DNA from: Oceanospirillum beijerinckii DSM 7166
GTDB lineage: Bacteria > Pseudomonadota > Gammaproteobacteria > Pseudomonadales > Halomonadaceae
Reading direction: 5' to 3'
NCBI RefSeq assembly: GCF_000422425.1
Contig: NZ_KE383831.1
Coordinates: 96,680 to 132,097 of the forward strand
DNA: 35,418 bases
Numbering within the stretch: position 1 is the stretch's first letter; every line of letters begins with the position of its first letter. A model generated the notes under the pieces. It was not told the origin of the DNA, did no database searches, and saw nothing but the letters and a program-made list of their open reading frames with translations. Of the stretch, positions 17,303 to 26,495 are shown one piece after another. Position numbers and translations under genes: made by a program.

Positions 17303-17758
17303 TCAGCAAACAGGTGACAAATCGGTGATACCGACGACTCTATCATAGTCTTTGTTGACCTTATCTTCTCCGACAGAACGTTCTGGATGAGAGATCATAT
17401 TCAGACGATCATCCTGAATATCGTAAAGAAAGTAAGCTTCCGCCCCTATATATGAAGGTTCAATGTAAAGCATATCGTCCTCTACAAGCACCTTATCCGA
17501 ATATTCAATGGGCAAATAGCAGTTTGAGAACGACCCTCCTGCATCCGACATGTAATCCCACATGACAAGCTTGCCATCAGCTGTAAACTCAAGATAGAAC
17601 TCATCCTCACTGGCCACAGCTTCTCGATCACTCCATATACCGATTAGGCCGGAGTTTTCCAATGTAATTTCATCGCTATCAGATGAACCTCCACTACCAA
17701 AACACCCACTCAGCAAAACAGTTGCCAAAATTAACGCTAAACCCGGTTTGTTTTCCAT
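17303..17758 (-). CDS. Small hypothetical lipoprotein
   Basis: 151 residues with a classic lipoprotein signal: MENKPGLALILATVLLSGC, lipobox LSGC with lipidated Cys19. A Gly/Ser/Asp-rich linker (FGSGGSSDSDE) follows. The rest is acidic and aromatic, with GLIGIWSD, FTADGKLVMWDYMSD and MLYIEPSYIGAEAYFLYD, suggesting a small beta-rich domain of the lipocalin or META kind. I do not recognise a family. A GGGAT motif about eight bases upstream of ATG 17758 is a weak ribosome-binding site. It is a stand-alone gene, probably anchored in the outer membrane facing the periplasm because residue 2 of the mature protein is Phe, not Asp. Confidence 0.65.
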   Translation of the reverse strand: MENKPGLALILATVLLSGCFGSGGSSDSDEITLENSGLIGIWSDREAVASEDEFYLEFTADGKLVMWDYMSDAGGSFSNCYLPIEYSDKVLVEDDMLYIEPSYIGAEAYFLYDIQDDRLNMISHPERSVGEDKVNKDYDRVVGITDLSPVC

Positions 17759-17984
17759 AACGGATTGATCCCATAAAAGATGATAGAACAGAGTGTAAAA
17801 TACATGCTTTTACAATATTTTCCAAACCCATCTACCACCGAGGCCGTGACTGGTTAACAATACAGGGGTTAAACACCATAGCAGACAAGACCTGAGTACC
17901 ATCAGAATCAACAGGGTTAACCAAGCCACTGAAAGTAAACGCCTGGAATGACCAAGTAACCGGGATAACTAATCCACTAAGCAA

Positions 17985-19352
17985 CTAAGCCACTGGAATC
18001 GTCAGTGTTGCTGTCACGCCGTCAGCCCTGCGTTTAATCTCGAGCACCCAATCCATACGCTCACAGATCTGCTCGACTAACATTAACCCCAGACCAAAGC
18101 TGTCTTCACTGTCACCGTGGGATAAGCCATTGTCCTGATTTTCAATTTCAAGACTGTCGGGAGTCAAAGTAAAGCGTACCAAACCCTCCTGTGTATGCTG
18201 AAAGGCATTTCGAATCAGGTTGTTCAGCACTATGCGCAACGGAGTCACAGGCAGTTCTACTTCTTGCAAAGCCCCTGTAAAATTCAGTTGCAACTCAACG
18301 GGTTTATCGCTCAGCAAATAGCTCAAATCTTCAATAATTTCCTGCACTAACGGCTCAGGGTTTACGGCCTCAACTTTTGGGACAACTTCATTTTCCCGGC
18401 TGATCCACAACAGTGTTTCCGTTAACTGCTGCATACCTTTATTGGCCCGTTGAATCCGCTCCAGGGGCCGCTCAATCATGCCGCTATACCCGATTTTTTC
18501 CAGCAGCTCCATATTGGCACGAATCACCGCAATAGGTGTCCGCAACTCATGGCTGGCATTACGCAGAAAACGATGCTCTCTGGCTAATAAGCCCGAAATA
18601 CGATCAAACGCCGCATACAATTGATCACTGATCCGGTTCAGCTCCTGGTAGCGAAAATCGGGAATATCCTGCTTAAGGTTCTCCATTGACAGGCTCTCAG
18701 CCCAGGCCGATAAGGCCCGGGTGTTACGCTGCATGCGGCGATTAAATAACCAGACCGTACAGACCATTAAAGAGATAAAGACACCACCCACAATAAAGAT
18801 CTTGCGAAACAAGCGATCAAACTCATCCTTCTCGATATCCGTTAGCAGATCCGCTTTATGGTCAATAATGCCATACAGGCGTTTTCCATCATTCAGTAAA
18901 ACACTTTGCCCAACAAGAAAACGCACACCTTCCCATTCATGATGGCCGTTAGGTGACCAATCAACATCAATGACCTCTCCTGTATCAATCTCTTCCTTGC
19001 TGATCTGCTGCTGGAAAAACGTCGGCATGGTATGCCAATCGTCAATCCTCATATGCAGCACCTGAGAATGAGGTAAGGGAGTCGACGGATCCAGTGCATA
19101 CTGTTTGGCAAACTCCTGCAGCTCTACCCGTAAAGTAATATGGGTGGTTTCCGCAAAACCCCGCTCATAATAGAACTTCAGCAGCATCGTGTAGAAAAAT
19201 GCCGAAACCAGAGTGAGACCGATAATGTAAAAACTCAGCTCACGGCGTAAAGCACGCTTACCTGTTCGTCGACAAACCTTATCAGACAAACCTGATGTAG
19301 CACTCTTCCCAGGGGGATTGGTTGAGGAGGACGCGGTAGAATTTAAAGACAT
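17985..19352 (-). CDS. Two-component sensor histidine kinase
   Basis: 455 residues from ATG 19352. Two membrane segments (about 41-60 and 186-204) flank a ~125-residue periplasmic sensor region. A HAMP-like linker follows, then the dimerisation helix with phosphoacceptor His268 in RNASHELRTPIAVIRANME. The ATP-binding part has the N-box NNLIRNAFQHT, DNGLS and FGLGLMLVEQI. It would phosphorylate the response regulator encoded 30 bp upstream on the same strand. The long Ser/Thr/Gly-rich cytoplasmic N-terminus is unusual. The signal sensed is unknown. A TTG start 24 bp earlier is possible but lacks a ribosome-binding site. Confidence 0.9.
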   Translation of the reverse strand: MSLNSTASSSTNPPGKSATSGLSDKVCRRTGKRALRRELSFYIIGLTLVSAFFYTMLLKFYYERGFAETTHITLRVELQEFAKQYALDPSTPLPHSQVLHMRIDDWHTMPTFFQQQISKEEIDTGEVIDVDWSPNGHHEWEGVRFLVGQSVLLNDGKRLYGIIDHKADLLTDIEKDEFDRLFRKIFIVGGVFISLMVCTVWLFNRRMQRNTRALSAWAESLSMENLKQDIPDFRYQELNRISDQLYAAFDRISGLLAREHRFLRNASHELRTPIAVIRANMELLEKIGYSGMIERPLERIQRANKGMQQLTETLLWISRENEVVPKVEAVNPEPLVQEIIEDLSYLLSDKPVELQLNFTGALQEVELPVTPLRIVLNNLIRNAFQHTQEGLVRFTLTPDSLEIENQDNGLSHGDSEDSFGLGLMLVEQICERMDWVLEIKRRADGVTATLTIPVA

Positions 19353-19382
19353 AGCAGCTATCTCAAACTGAATCAAAGCTGG

Positions 19383-20063
19383 TTATTCTTCTTTAAGCAC
19401 AAAACCCCGACCCGATAGGGTATGAATCAGATTGTGTTCAAAGGGCTTATCCACCTGTTGGCGCAGATTATACATATGCACCTTCAGGCTATTGGTATCC
19501 GGCACCTCATCGGGCCAGACACTGTGTTCCAGCTCCTGGCGACTGACCACTGCAGGACTGGCCCGCATCAGGGTTTCCAATAGCGTCCAGCCGGTCGGCG
19601 TTAGCTTCAGAGGTTTACCGGCACGGGTTGCGCTTTTGCTTTGCAGATCCATCTCCAGATCTGCGACCTGTAACTTTTGCATCTGGCCACTGCGACGTTT
19701 ACTCAACGCCATTACCCGTACCACCAGCTCTTCCAGGGCAAAGGGTTTCACCAGATAATCATCGGTACCGGCATCAAAACCCGCCACCTTATCGTCTAAC
19801 GTATCCCGCGCAGTCAGCATCAAAATCGGTGTATCCACACCCTGAGCCCGCAGTTTTTCACATACCGCCAAGCCATCCATGCGGGGTAACATCAGGTCTA
19901 ACAAAATCACATCGTAAGGGTTTTCACTGGCCAGTGTTAAGCCCGCCTGACCGTTATAGGCATGATCACAGCTGATGCGCTCCAGCAGCAGATAATCTGC
20001 TACCGAAGCCGCCAGATCCCTGTCATCTTCCACCAGAAGCACATTCAAAGGGGTCTGATTCAT
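19383..20063 (-). CDS. OmpR-family response regulator
   Basis: 226 residues. The receiver domain (1-~115) has the acidic pocket Glu12-Asp13, phosphoacceptor Asp56 in LLDLMLPRMDG, Thr84 in MLTARD and Lys106 in LVKPFALEE. The C-terminal winged helix includes LKLTPTGWTLLETLM and the recognition region TNSLKVHMYNLRQQVDKPF. ATG 20063 is preceded by GGAAG eight bases upstream. It is the first gene of a two-gene operon with the histidine kinase. The 283 bp upstream (20064-20346) show no other gene or strong repeat and probably hold the promoter. Confidence 0.93.
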   Translation of the reverse strand: MNQTPLNVLLVEDDRDLAASVADYLLLERISCDHAYNGQAGLTLASENPYDVILLDLMLPRMDGLAVCEKLRAQGVDTPILMLTARDTLDDKVAGFDAGTDDYLVKPFALEELVVRVMALSKRRSGQMQKLQVADLEMDLQSKSATRAGKPLKLTPTGWTLLETLMRASPAVVSRQELEHSVWPDEVPDTNSLKVHMYNLRQQVDKPFEHNLIHTLSGRGFVLKEE

Positions 20064-20346
20064 ATTACAGCTTCCATCAAGTTATAGTGTTACTTTCAGT
20101 TTACGGCGCTTGGCTGATCATCTCCCCATTTTATTCAACTGCAGCTGAGCGCTAAAAACCTCAGCCAGGTGGGAAGATTGGCCCAAGGCCTTGGCGAGCT
20201 CTATTTGTAACAAAGAGTAGGTTAACAGGGAGTTAATGGGGGAATTAATAGGGGAGACTACTGTATTCCTTCACTTATAGGTCTGACAGTAAACCCTTTT
20301 AATATCAGCAAGTTGAATATCAGAGAAGCTCTGACTTATTGCAATC

Positions 20347-20811
20347 TTAAAGCGTCAGACTCTGCTTGTCCTTAATACACGACATCAACAGATAAGAGTG
20401 CAGGCCCGAGATAAAACTCACCTGAAAGGTGTCATTCACCAAGATGTTAAACTCTTTCATGGTTTTGCAGTACACCCGTAGCATAAAATCATATTCACCG
20501 GTGACGGAATAGCATTCATAGATCACCGGGGTTTGCTGAATCAACTCGATGGTTTTTTCACGCGCGTTCACTTCGCTTTTCCGGTACTGCACCATCATCG
20601 CGACTGAGATATCGAGACCGGCTTTTTCTTTGTTTAACACCGCTGCATAACGCTCAATCACACCGGCATCTTCCAACCGTTTTAAGCGTCGAAAACACTG
20701 AGACGAAGATAACCCGACCCGCTCTGCCAACTCCAGTCTTGGGATCTGGCTGTTCTCCTGTAGTAGATTCAGAATGCTGATATCTTGTCTATCCAGACCC
20801 ACATCTTGCAT
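20347..20811 (-). CDS. Lrp/AsnC-family transcriptional regulator
   Basis: 154 residues from ATG 20811. The N-terminal helix-turn-helix reads LDRQDISILNLLQENSQI, then LSSSQCFRRLKRLEDAGVIERY. The C-terminal part is the RAM ligand-binding domain, including VIYECYSVTGEYDFMLRV. Such regulators sense amino acids. The gene is divergent from a LysE-family exporter 160 bp away, a common pairing in which the regulator induces export of excess amino acid. Two inverted repeats in the shared promoter region may be its sites. Confidence 0.9.
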   Translation of the reverse strand: MQDVGLDRQDISILNLLQENSQIPRLELAERVGLSSSQCFRRLKRLEDAGVIERYAAVLNKEKAGLDISVAMMVQYRKSEVNAREKTIELIQQTPVIYECYSVTGEYDFMLRVYCKTMKEFNILVNDTFQVSFISGLHSYLLMSCIKDKQSLTL

Positions 20812-20836
20812 AGTTTTATTCTCATATCTTGTTTTT

Positions 20837-20885
20837 ATGCAATTATTCATGCATACAAGCCAGTTTAGCAAGTCAATCTTGCTAA
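20837..20885. promoter_or_regulatory. Inverted repeats in the divergent Lrp/LysE promoter region
   Basis: ATGCA (20837-20841) is mirrored by TGCAT (20850-20854). TTAGCAAG (20865-20872) is mirrored exactly by CTTGCTAA (20878-20885) across a 5-bp spacer. They lie between the divergent starts at 20811 and 20972 and are plausible binding sites for the Lrp/AsnC-family regulator. Confidence 0.4.
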
Positions 20886-20971
20886 GACAGTGTCACGGCT
20901 TCCGGGATACATTTATCCCCTGTTATTTGTCCAACTTTTTCGTAACTGTTCACTGTTTCAAGGAAGCCCCT

Positions 20972-21592
20972 ATGAATCTGGCGTTATTAAGTGCGTTTAT
21001 CCCGACGTTCTTTTTTGTCTCTATCACACCGGGGATGTGTATGACCCTGGCACTGAGTCTGGGTATGAGCATCGGCTACCGACGTACGCTGTGGATGATG
21101 CTGGGGGAAGTGATTGGTGTCGGTCTGGTGGCAGTTGCCGCTGTGCTGGGTATCGCTTCTGTGATGCTCAACTACCCTTGGTTGTTTACCATTTTGAAGA
21201 CTATGGGTGCAGCTTATCTGTTTTATCTCGGTGTGCAGATGTGGCTATCTAAAGGCAAACTGGCTCTGAATGGTGAAAACCTGCAGGCTCGGGCCGGTGG
21301 TAATTGGGACCTGGTGATGCAGGGTTTTGTTACTGCCATAGCGAATCCTAAGGGTTGGGCGTTTATGATCTCGCTGTTGCCGCCGTTTATCGATAATACT
21401 CAGCCGTTAACCGCTCAGTTGGTGCTGCTTGTCTCTATTATTCTGGTGTCTGAGTTTATCTCGATGACCCTATACGCCACCGGCGGTAAGGGGCTGAAAA
21501 AGCTGTTGGGCGATGCCAAAAATATCCGTCTGATGAACCGTATTTCTGGCACCTTGATGATGGGCGTCGGCGTGTGGTTATTTGTCGGTTAG
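20972..21592 (+). CDS. LysE/RhtB-family amino-acid exporter
   Basis: 206 residues with about six hydrophobic segments and LysE/RhtB signatures: FFFVSITPGMCMTLALSLGMSIG at the N-terminus, the conserved AYLFYLGVQMW and FVTAIANPKGWAFMISLLPPF. It sits in the inner membrane and would export an amino acid or homoserine-lactone-like compound by proton exchange. AGGA seven bases before ATG 20972 fixes the start. The divergent Lrp/AsnC gene is its likely regulator. The substrate cannot be read from sequence. Confidence 0.9.
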   Translation: MNLALLSAFIPTFFFVSITPGMCMTLALSLGMSIGYRRTLWMMLGEVIGVGLVAVAAVLGIASVMLNYPWLFTILKTMGAAYLFYLGVQMWLSKGKLALNGENLQARAGGNWDLVMQGFVTAIANPKGWAFMISLLPPFIDNTQPLTAQLVLLVSIILVSEFISMTLYATGGKGLKKLLGDAKNIRLMNRISGTLMMGVGVWLFVG

Positions 21593-21922
21593 TCCCTGCG
21601 TCATCTTACCGATATTGACCGCTTCAACCCGGTCAAAGGTGATATCCCGCACCATATTCATCTCGCACCATATCAGCTTATAACCTTTGGTAAAGCGGGC
21701 GCTGGCCCCGCTTTTGCCGCAGTGCCCACTCTTTTTTCAGAGTTACCCAACCGATAAAGCAATAACTTTACTTTTTCAGCTTACACCGTCAGACTAAAAC
21801 ATACCATACCGTACGGTATGTAAATACAAAAGAGTAACAGGATAGATTAGAAGTCCGTAAATCGAGCCGACAACCTTAAAACTTCCACTCACATTCAGTT
21901 AATCAGATAAGGCGATATTACG
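21593..21922. other. Intergenic region between the LysE and DUF2867 genes
   Basis: 330 bp without a gene. TTGACCG pairs with CGGTCAA (about 21616-21637), with GATAT/ATATC outside, a possible terminator stem for the exporter gene but without a U-run. A direct repeat CGCACCATAT occurs near 21648 and 21665. The palindrome at 21805-21820 is described separately. Confidence 0.45.
21805..21820. promoter_or_regulatory. 16-bp perfect palindrome, likely TetR operator
   Basis: CATACCGTACGGTATG is fully self-complementary and lies about 100 bp before the DUF2867 start codon. TetR-family regulators bind palindromes of this length and composition, and a TetR gene follows DUF2867. Self-regulation of the two-gene unit is the simplest reading. 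Confidence 0.6.
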
Positions 21923-22426
21923 ATGTGGCAGGTTAAAGCAGTCCCAATACCCAGTGATGATTATCTCTCCAGACAGAAACAAAAAAGCTACTTCAGAGAC
22001 GCACTGTCGGTGCCATTACAGCACAAGCATCTACAGCCGGATCAAATTCAACTGGCTGTTTTTGGTTATATGCCAAACTGGGTGAATCGCATGATGACAG
22101 TACGCGACAAAATGGTCGCAGCACTGGGGTTTAATACCGGTGAAGGCATGATGTCATCTCAGGTGCCAAACACACTGAACGAGGGTGATCGAGCGGGCTT
22201 TTTAACCGTCATCGAAAAAACAGATCGGGAAATCATCAGCTTTGCCGAGGATAAACATATGCAGTTTTACCTCTCGGTTCGCAAAACACAATCACACGCA
22301 ATAGTTTCAACCCTAGTCAATCCGACCACCAAAACAGGCTGGCTCTACCTGCAAATGATTCGTCCTTTTCACTGGCTGATTGCCCGCTCTGTGCTTCATA
22401 ATGCCGCTAAACAGCAGCGTATATAA
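21923..22426 (+). CDS. DUF2867 domain-containing protein
   Basis: 167 residues. The segments DYLSRQKQKSYFRDALSVPL, PNWVNRMMTVRDKMVAALG and GWLYLQMIRPFHWLIARSVLHNA match what I recall of DUF2867 proteins, whose biochemical role is unknown. No signal peptide is visible. AAGG lies about ten bases before ATG 21923. The TetR gene starts 51 bp downstream on the same strand, so the pair is probably an operon controlled through the palindrome at 21805-21820. Confidence 0.75.
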   Translation: MWQVKAVPIPSDDYLSRQKQKSYFRDALSVPLQHKHLQPDQIQLAVFGYMPNWVNRMMTVRDKMVAALGFNTGEGMMSSQVPNTLNEGDRAGFLTVIEKTDREIISFAEDKHMQFYLSVRKTQSHAIVSTLVNPTTKTGWLYLQMIRPFHWLIARSVLHNAAKQQRI

Positions 22427-22477
22427 CAGCGGTATCAATAAGAACACCGTAAAACACCCGTTCCATCAGGATATTTC

Positions 22478-23053
22478 ATGAGTTCTAAAGTCAGCAGCGC
22501 CAGTCCAAAAGAAAACACCAAACAACACTGGCTGGAATTTGCCCTGAAACAACTGATTAAAAAAGGCCCGGACAGTCTGAAAATCATGCCGCTATGTGAA
22601 GCCCGTGGCGTGACCAAAGGCTCTTTTTATCACCACTTTAAGAACCGGCAGGATTTTATTGAGCAGTTGATGGAGCATTGGTATCAAACCCTGACCATCG
22701 CTTTTATTGAACAGGCCAATATGGCGGAAGGACCGCTGCAGCGTCTGGAAAAACTGGATCAGGTGATTGCGGCCAACAATATTGAAGCCGAGATGCATAT
22801 CCGCGCCTGGGCGTTAAAAGAGCCGGGAATCTCCGGTTATTTAGCCAAGGTAGATAACCAAAGACAGAACTATTTAGAGCAGTGTTATATCGAGTTAGGT
22901 GTTGAGGCCCCGCTGGCTAAAGATATTGCCATGGTCAGCTATGCTCAGTTTCTGGGGTTGTTGCAGATCCACCCGACACCGGACCTGGAAACTATGCTGC
23001 GTTTATCTGGCTTAGTTTCCAGTGCATTTTTTCCTGGACCACTCCAACCATAG
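22478..23053 (+). CDS. TetR/AcrR-family transcriptional regulator
   Basis: 191 residues. The N-terminal DNA-binding domain (about 14-62) contains MPLCEARGVTKGSFYHHFKNRQDFIEQLM, the standard TetR recognition helix with the FYHHF core. The C-terminal half would bind an unknown small ligand. AGGA seven bases before ATG 22478 supports the start. It follows DUF2867 and probably represses that gene and itself. Confidence 0.92.
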   Translation: MSSKVSSASPKENTKQHWLEFALKQLIKKGPDSLKIMPLCEARGVTKGSFYHHFKNRQDFIEQLMEHWYQTLTIAFIEQANMAEGPLQRLEKLDQVIAANNIEAEMHIRAWALKEPGISGYLAKVDNQRQNYLEQCYIELGVEAPLAKDIAMVSYAQFLGLLQIHPTPDLETMLRLSGLVSSAFFPGPLQP

Positions 23054-23187
23054 CTCTCATTCAATAGCCCGAAATAAATAACTCGAATTGAATAGATTGG
23101 ATCAAATAGTCTGAGCTAAAGAGTCTGGTTTAAAGGGCTTCAGCTTGCAGCTTTGCTTTATAGCCGCTATGGCAATAAGCTCTTAAA

Positions 23188-24543
23188 ATGACAGCAAAAA
23201 TAATCAAACAGGGAGTAGCCCCAAAAATGGCAAAGCGTATTCAACTGATTAGGGACGAGTTATCACGGGTCGATGGTCTGGCTCCAGAAGCTGGATTGGC
23301 CAAGCACCATAAAATGGCCGCCAATCCCTTTGTATTTTTAAGAGGCTCTGCCCAACTGTTTTACGCCGATCTGGCCTCTGGGGTTCTGTCCCTGCCTAAG
23401 ACAATGGAAGAGCTACCTTTAACTACCATTATGGGTGATTGCCATACCTCAAATTTCGGTTTTCTAAGTGAAGAGGGCTCCCATGGCGACAGCGTCATTT
23501 TCGCACCGAACGATTTTGATGATGCCTGCATTGGTCATGCGGGTTGGGATCTGGCTCGTTTCTGTACCAGTCTGGTACTGTGTGCAGACTACGCTCAGGG
23601 CTTAGTCGCTGGCCGCTACACTTCGGAAAGCGATATTACGGGCAAAGAAACCATGGATGCTGCGGATCTGAGGCCCGCATTAGAAGCCTTCTTAACCGCA
23701 TATCTGGAAGTGTGTCAGGCCGGTATTGATTCCCCTAATAACCGCATGTGCATTCTGTCAGATTTTAAAAAGTCTCATGTTTTGCATAAGCGTTATTTAA
23801 AAGCGAAACAAAGGGCAAGCGGTGGTCAGGAATTTGAACTGAAAAGCTCATTAGCCAAAGAGGTGGCTATTGATCAAACGCCACTGCGGTTCCGGGATCG
23901 CCCCGAGCGTTTTGAACGCTTGAAACAGAAATCCTATCAGCAAATGGAATATATTTTTGCGCCTTATATGGACGATAAGGTACTGGATATTGTATCTCGT
24001 CTTAATGCCGGTACGGGCTCAGTCAATATGGAACGTTATTACCTGCTGGTGGGCCCTGAAGGTTATCAGGGCAAACAAGATTTGAGCTTATGCCATATCG
24101 TAGAAGTCAAACAACAACGCCATGCGGCACCTCTTTATCATTTCCCGGATTTAAGTCCAGTCAACCGTTTAAACCCTGCTCACCTGACTGTAACCTGCCA
24201 ACAGAGAATGCAGCGTCGGCCCGATCTGGTACTGGATGAGGTGGAGTGGAAACAAGCCCATTGGCTGGTTCGCTCCCGCCATCACGCCCGAGTGGGCATT
24301 GATCCTGAACATATTACCTTTGGCAAACGCGCCAGCAAGGGTGGTTTTATTCAGTACGCTGCCACCTGCGGCCAAGCCCTGGCCTTAGCTCATTGTCGTG
24401 GAGATCGTCGCTCAGTACAGTTTGAAAAAGCGGTGAATAGTATCCTGCCCAAGGTATCTGCAGACCTGATAGAAACTTGCCTGGCTTACGCTGAAGTCGT
24501 TAAACAGGATTGGGCTATCCTGAATGATTTGGTCAATCACTAA
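23188..24543 (+). CDS. DUF2252 domain-containing protein (kinase-like)
   Basis: 451 residues, usual for DUF2252. NPFVFLRGSAQLFYADL near the N-terminus, MGDCHTSNFG (about 82-91) and the acidic NDFDDACIGHAGWDLAR (about 108-124) are family hallmarks. GD-H-xN and DFD resemble the catalytic and metal sites of aminoglycoside-phosphotransferase-like kinases. Substrate and role are unknown. The ribosome-binding site before ATG 23188 is weak; ATG 23227, 11 bases after GGGAG, is an alternative. It follows the TetR gene with a 134-bp gap and may be independent. Confidence 0.8.
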   Translation: MTAKIIKQGVAPKMAKRIQLIRDELSRVDGLAPEAGLAKHHKMAANPFVFLRGSAQLFYADLASGVLSLPKTMEELPLTTIMGDCHTSNFGFLSEEGSHGDSVIFAPNDFDDACIGHAGWDLARFCTSLVLCADYAQGLVAGRYTSESDITGKETMDAADLRPALEAFLTAYLEVCQAGIDSPNNRMCILSDFKKSHVLHKRYLKAKQRASGGQEFELKSSLAKEVAIDQTPLRFRDRPERFERLKQKSYQQMEYIFAPYMDDKVLDIVSRLNAGTGSVNMERYYLLVGPEGYQGKQDLSLCHIVEVKQQRHAAPLYHFPDLSPVNRLNPAHLTVTCQQRMQRRPDLVLDEVEWKQAHWLVRSRHHARVGIDPEHITFGKRASKGGFIQYAATCGQALALAHCRGDRRSVQFEKAVNSILPKVSADLIETCLAYAEVVKQDWAILNDLVNH

Positions 24544-24577
24544 AAAGCTTTGGTAGAAAATAAGACGGATAGAAAGC

Positions 24578-24609
24578 AAGACAGCCACAGGATCACCTAT
24601 GGCTGTCTT
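24578..24609. terminator. Bidirectional terminator-like hairpin between DUF2252 and argO
   Basis: AAGACAGCCA (24578-24587) pairs perfectly with TGGCTGTCTT (24600-24609) around a 12-base loop. It sits between convergent gene ends. Only short T-rich stretches follow on either side, so efficiency is uncertain. Confidence 0.6.
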
Positions 24610-24663
24610 GTTGGTACTTCTGCTTATTTCAACACACTGATCTTAATTTGCATCAGCCCAGAC

Positions 24664-25302
24664 TTAATCTGCTGTCAGTAAGCTAAAAGCGATAGACCAC
24701 ATTACGATACAGACACCGGCATCCAGAACTCGCCACGCCATTGGTTTTCTAAATAAAGGCGCTAACCACTTGGCTCCCATGCTAATGCTAAAAAACCAGA
24801 TAAACGAGAAGCTGATCGCCCCTACAGTAAACCAAGCCCGCACATCTGGATCAAACTGACCACCGATGCTACCAATTAAAACCATTGTATCCAGATAGAC
24901 ATGAGGATTTAGCAAGGTAATTGCCAGCGTGGTTAAAATCGCATTACGCAGGGAACTGATATTGTGCTCTGAGCCTTTTAGGCTATTGCTTTGTAATGCC
25001 GACCGTAATGCCTGAAAGCCATACCAAAGCAGAAATGCGGCTCCACCCCAGCGGGCCACAGTCAGCCAAAACTCAGATTCACTCACTAACGCGCCAACAC
25101 CAGCAACACCTATCGTGATAAAGAGCGCATCAAAAAAGCTACAGATCCCTGCTATTGGCCAATGGTATTGACGTCGTAATCCCTGGGTCAATACAAACGC
25201 ATTTTGTGCCCCAATTGCCATGATTAAACCGGCACTGGTGCCCAGCCCCTTTAACAGGGCAAGAACCTGAGCACTGGCTAAAAACCCAAGACTTGCTTCC
25301 AC
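24664..25302 (-). CDS. argO: Arginine/lysine exporter, LysE/ArgO family
   Basis: 212 residues with about six membrane segments. GLIMAIGAQNAFVLTQGLRRQYHW (about 25-48) corresponds to the GPQNxF...QGxRRxYH motif of ArgO and LysE. LLNPHVYLDTMVLIGSIGGQF is also characteristic. It would export excess arginine or lysine across the inner membrane. The start is GTG 25302, with AGGAG ten bases upstream. It is divergent from an ArgP-type regulator 107 bp away, the standard arrangement for argP-controlled argO. Confidence 0.88.
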   Translation of the reverse strand: MEASLGFLASAQVLALLKGLGTSAGLIMAIGAQNAFVLTQGLRRQYHWPIAGICSFFDALFITIGVAGVGALVSESEFWLTVARWGGAAFLLWYGFQALRSALQSNSLKGSEHNISSLRNAILTTLAITLLNPHVYLDTMVLIGSIGGQFDPDVRAWFTVGAISFSFIWFFSISMGAKWLAPLFRKPMAWRVLDAGVCIVMWSIAFSLLTAD

Positions 25303-25409
25303 CGTCGTATCACTCCTCTATCATTCGATCAGTTGACCCTGGCTATCCTGCCTGCGACACTAAGGTTAGTAAAACTAATGTTTTTAATCCTGGATAAGAA
25401 TATCTAATA

Positions 25410-26336
25410 ATGCTAGATATACGCCAAATGGCCGCCCTGGCCGCGGTGCTGGAAGAGCAGAGTTTTGATAAAGCTGCACAGAAACTACATATCACTCAGT
25501 CTGCGATCTCCCAGCGGCTTAAGCAGCTGGAAGATAAGTTGGGACAAACCCTGGTGATTCGCAGTAATCCAATTCAGGCGACTCCGGCAGGTCAACAGGT
25601 GCTCAAGTATTTTCATCAGGTCAGTATGCTGGAGAATGAGCTGTTAAGAGAGCTATCACCTCAGGACGATGTTGGCTTCACCCGGGTACCAATCGGCATT
25701 AATGCCGATAGTTTGCAAACCTGGTTCCTGGATGCGCTGAAACCCTTACTATCAGAGCAGAAATTGCTCCTGGATATGAAACAAGATGATCAGGAACAAA
25801 CTCATCATCTGCTGCGTACCGGTGAAGTGATCGGTTGCATTACATCATCACCAACCCCTATGCAGGGCTGTAGCTGTATACCTTTAGGCGTGATGAGCTA
25901 TCGCTGCCTGGCCAGCCCAGCGTTTATTGCTCAGTACTTTCCAGACGGCGTTAATGCAAAAGGGTTTAAACAAGCGCCAGCGGCAGAGTTTAATAACAAG
26001 GATGAATTGCAGAACCGCTATCTCAAGAGCTTTTTTGATATTGAACCGGGCGACTACCCCCGTCATCGCGTGCCCTCATCAGATCCCTATTTTCAGATGA
26101 TTATCAGAGGCTTTGCCTATGGAATGATTCCAGACCAACAAAGTCAGCCGCTGTTATCTCAAGGCCAGGTCGTTGAACTCACACCGGGACGTTATCTGGC
26201 GATTCCACTGTACTGGCATGTGTGGAATCTCAAGTCCACTCATATCCAACATCTGACTCAAACCCTGATTCAGGTCGCAGAACAGACCCTGGACCCATTC
26301 GATCAGCACCCTGTTTTAATTCATCCTGAGTCGTAG
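25410..26336 (+). CDS. argP: LysR-family regulator ArgP (LysG/IciA type)
   Basis: 308 residues. The N-terminus MLDIRQMAALAAVLEEQSFDKAAQKLHITQSAISQRLKQLEDKLG is typical of ArgP/LysG. The effector domain contains GINADSLQTWFLDAL and PSSDPYFQMIIRGFAYGMIPDQQ, also ArgP-like. ArgP activates argO in the presence of arginine; lysine generally acts as the opposing effector in E. coli. The intergenic GTTAGTAAAACTAATG is a plausible site. The ribosome-binding site is weak. It is convergent with the chemoreceptor gene across 159 bp with no clear terminator. Confidence 0.9.
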   Translation: MLDIRQMAALAAVLEEQSFDKAAQKLHITQSAISQRLKQLEDKLGQTLVIRSNPIQATPAGQQVLKYFHQVSMLENELLRELSPQDDVGFTRVPIGINADSLQTWFLDALKPLLSEQKLLLDMKQDDQEQTHHLLRTGEVIGCITSSPTPMQGCSCIPLGVMSYRCLASPAFIAQYFPDGVNAKGFKQAPAAEFNNKDELQNRYLKSFFDIEPGDYPRHRVPSSDPYFQMIIRGFAYGMIPDQQSQPLLSQGQVVELTPGRYLAIPLYWHVWNLKSTHIQHLTQTLIQVAEQTLDPFDQHPVLIHPES

Positions 26337-26495
26337 CCTACAGAATCCGGAAAGCCAAATAGCATCGTATTGAGAACGTTTTCCACAGTAACAACGCCAT
26401 GACCGGACTTGATTCCCTCAACGGATCAAGCCCGAATCAACGTGATTAAGGTTTCATCTTTCCAAAAGGCTTTATCTTTCCGGCTGTTCCAGCTC

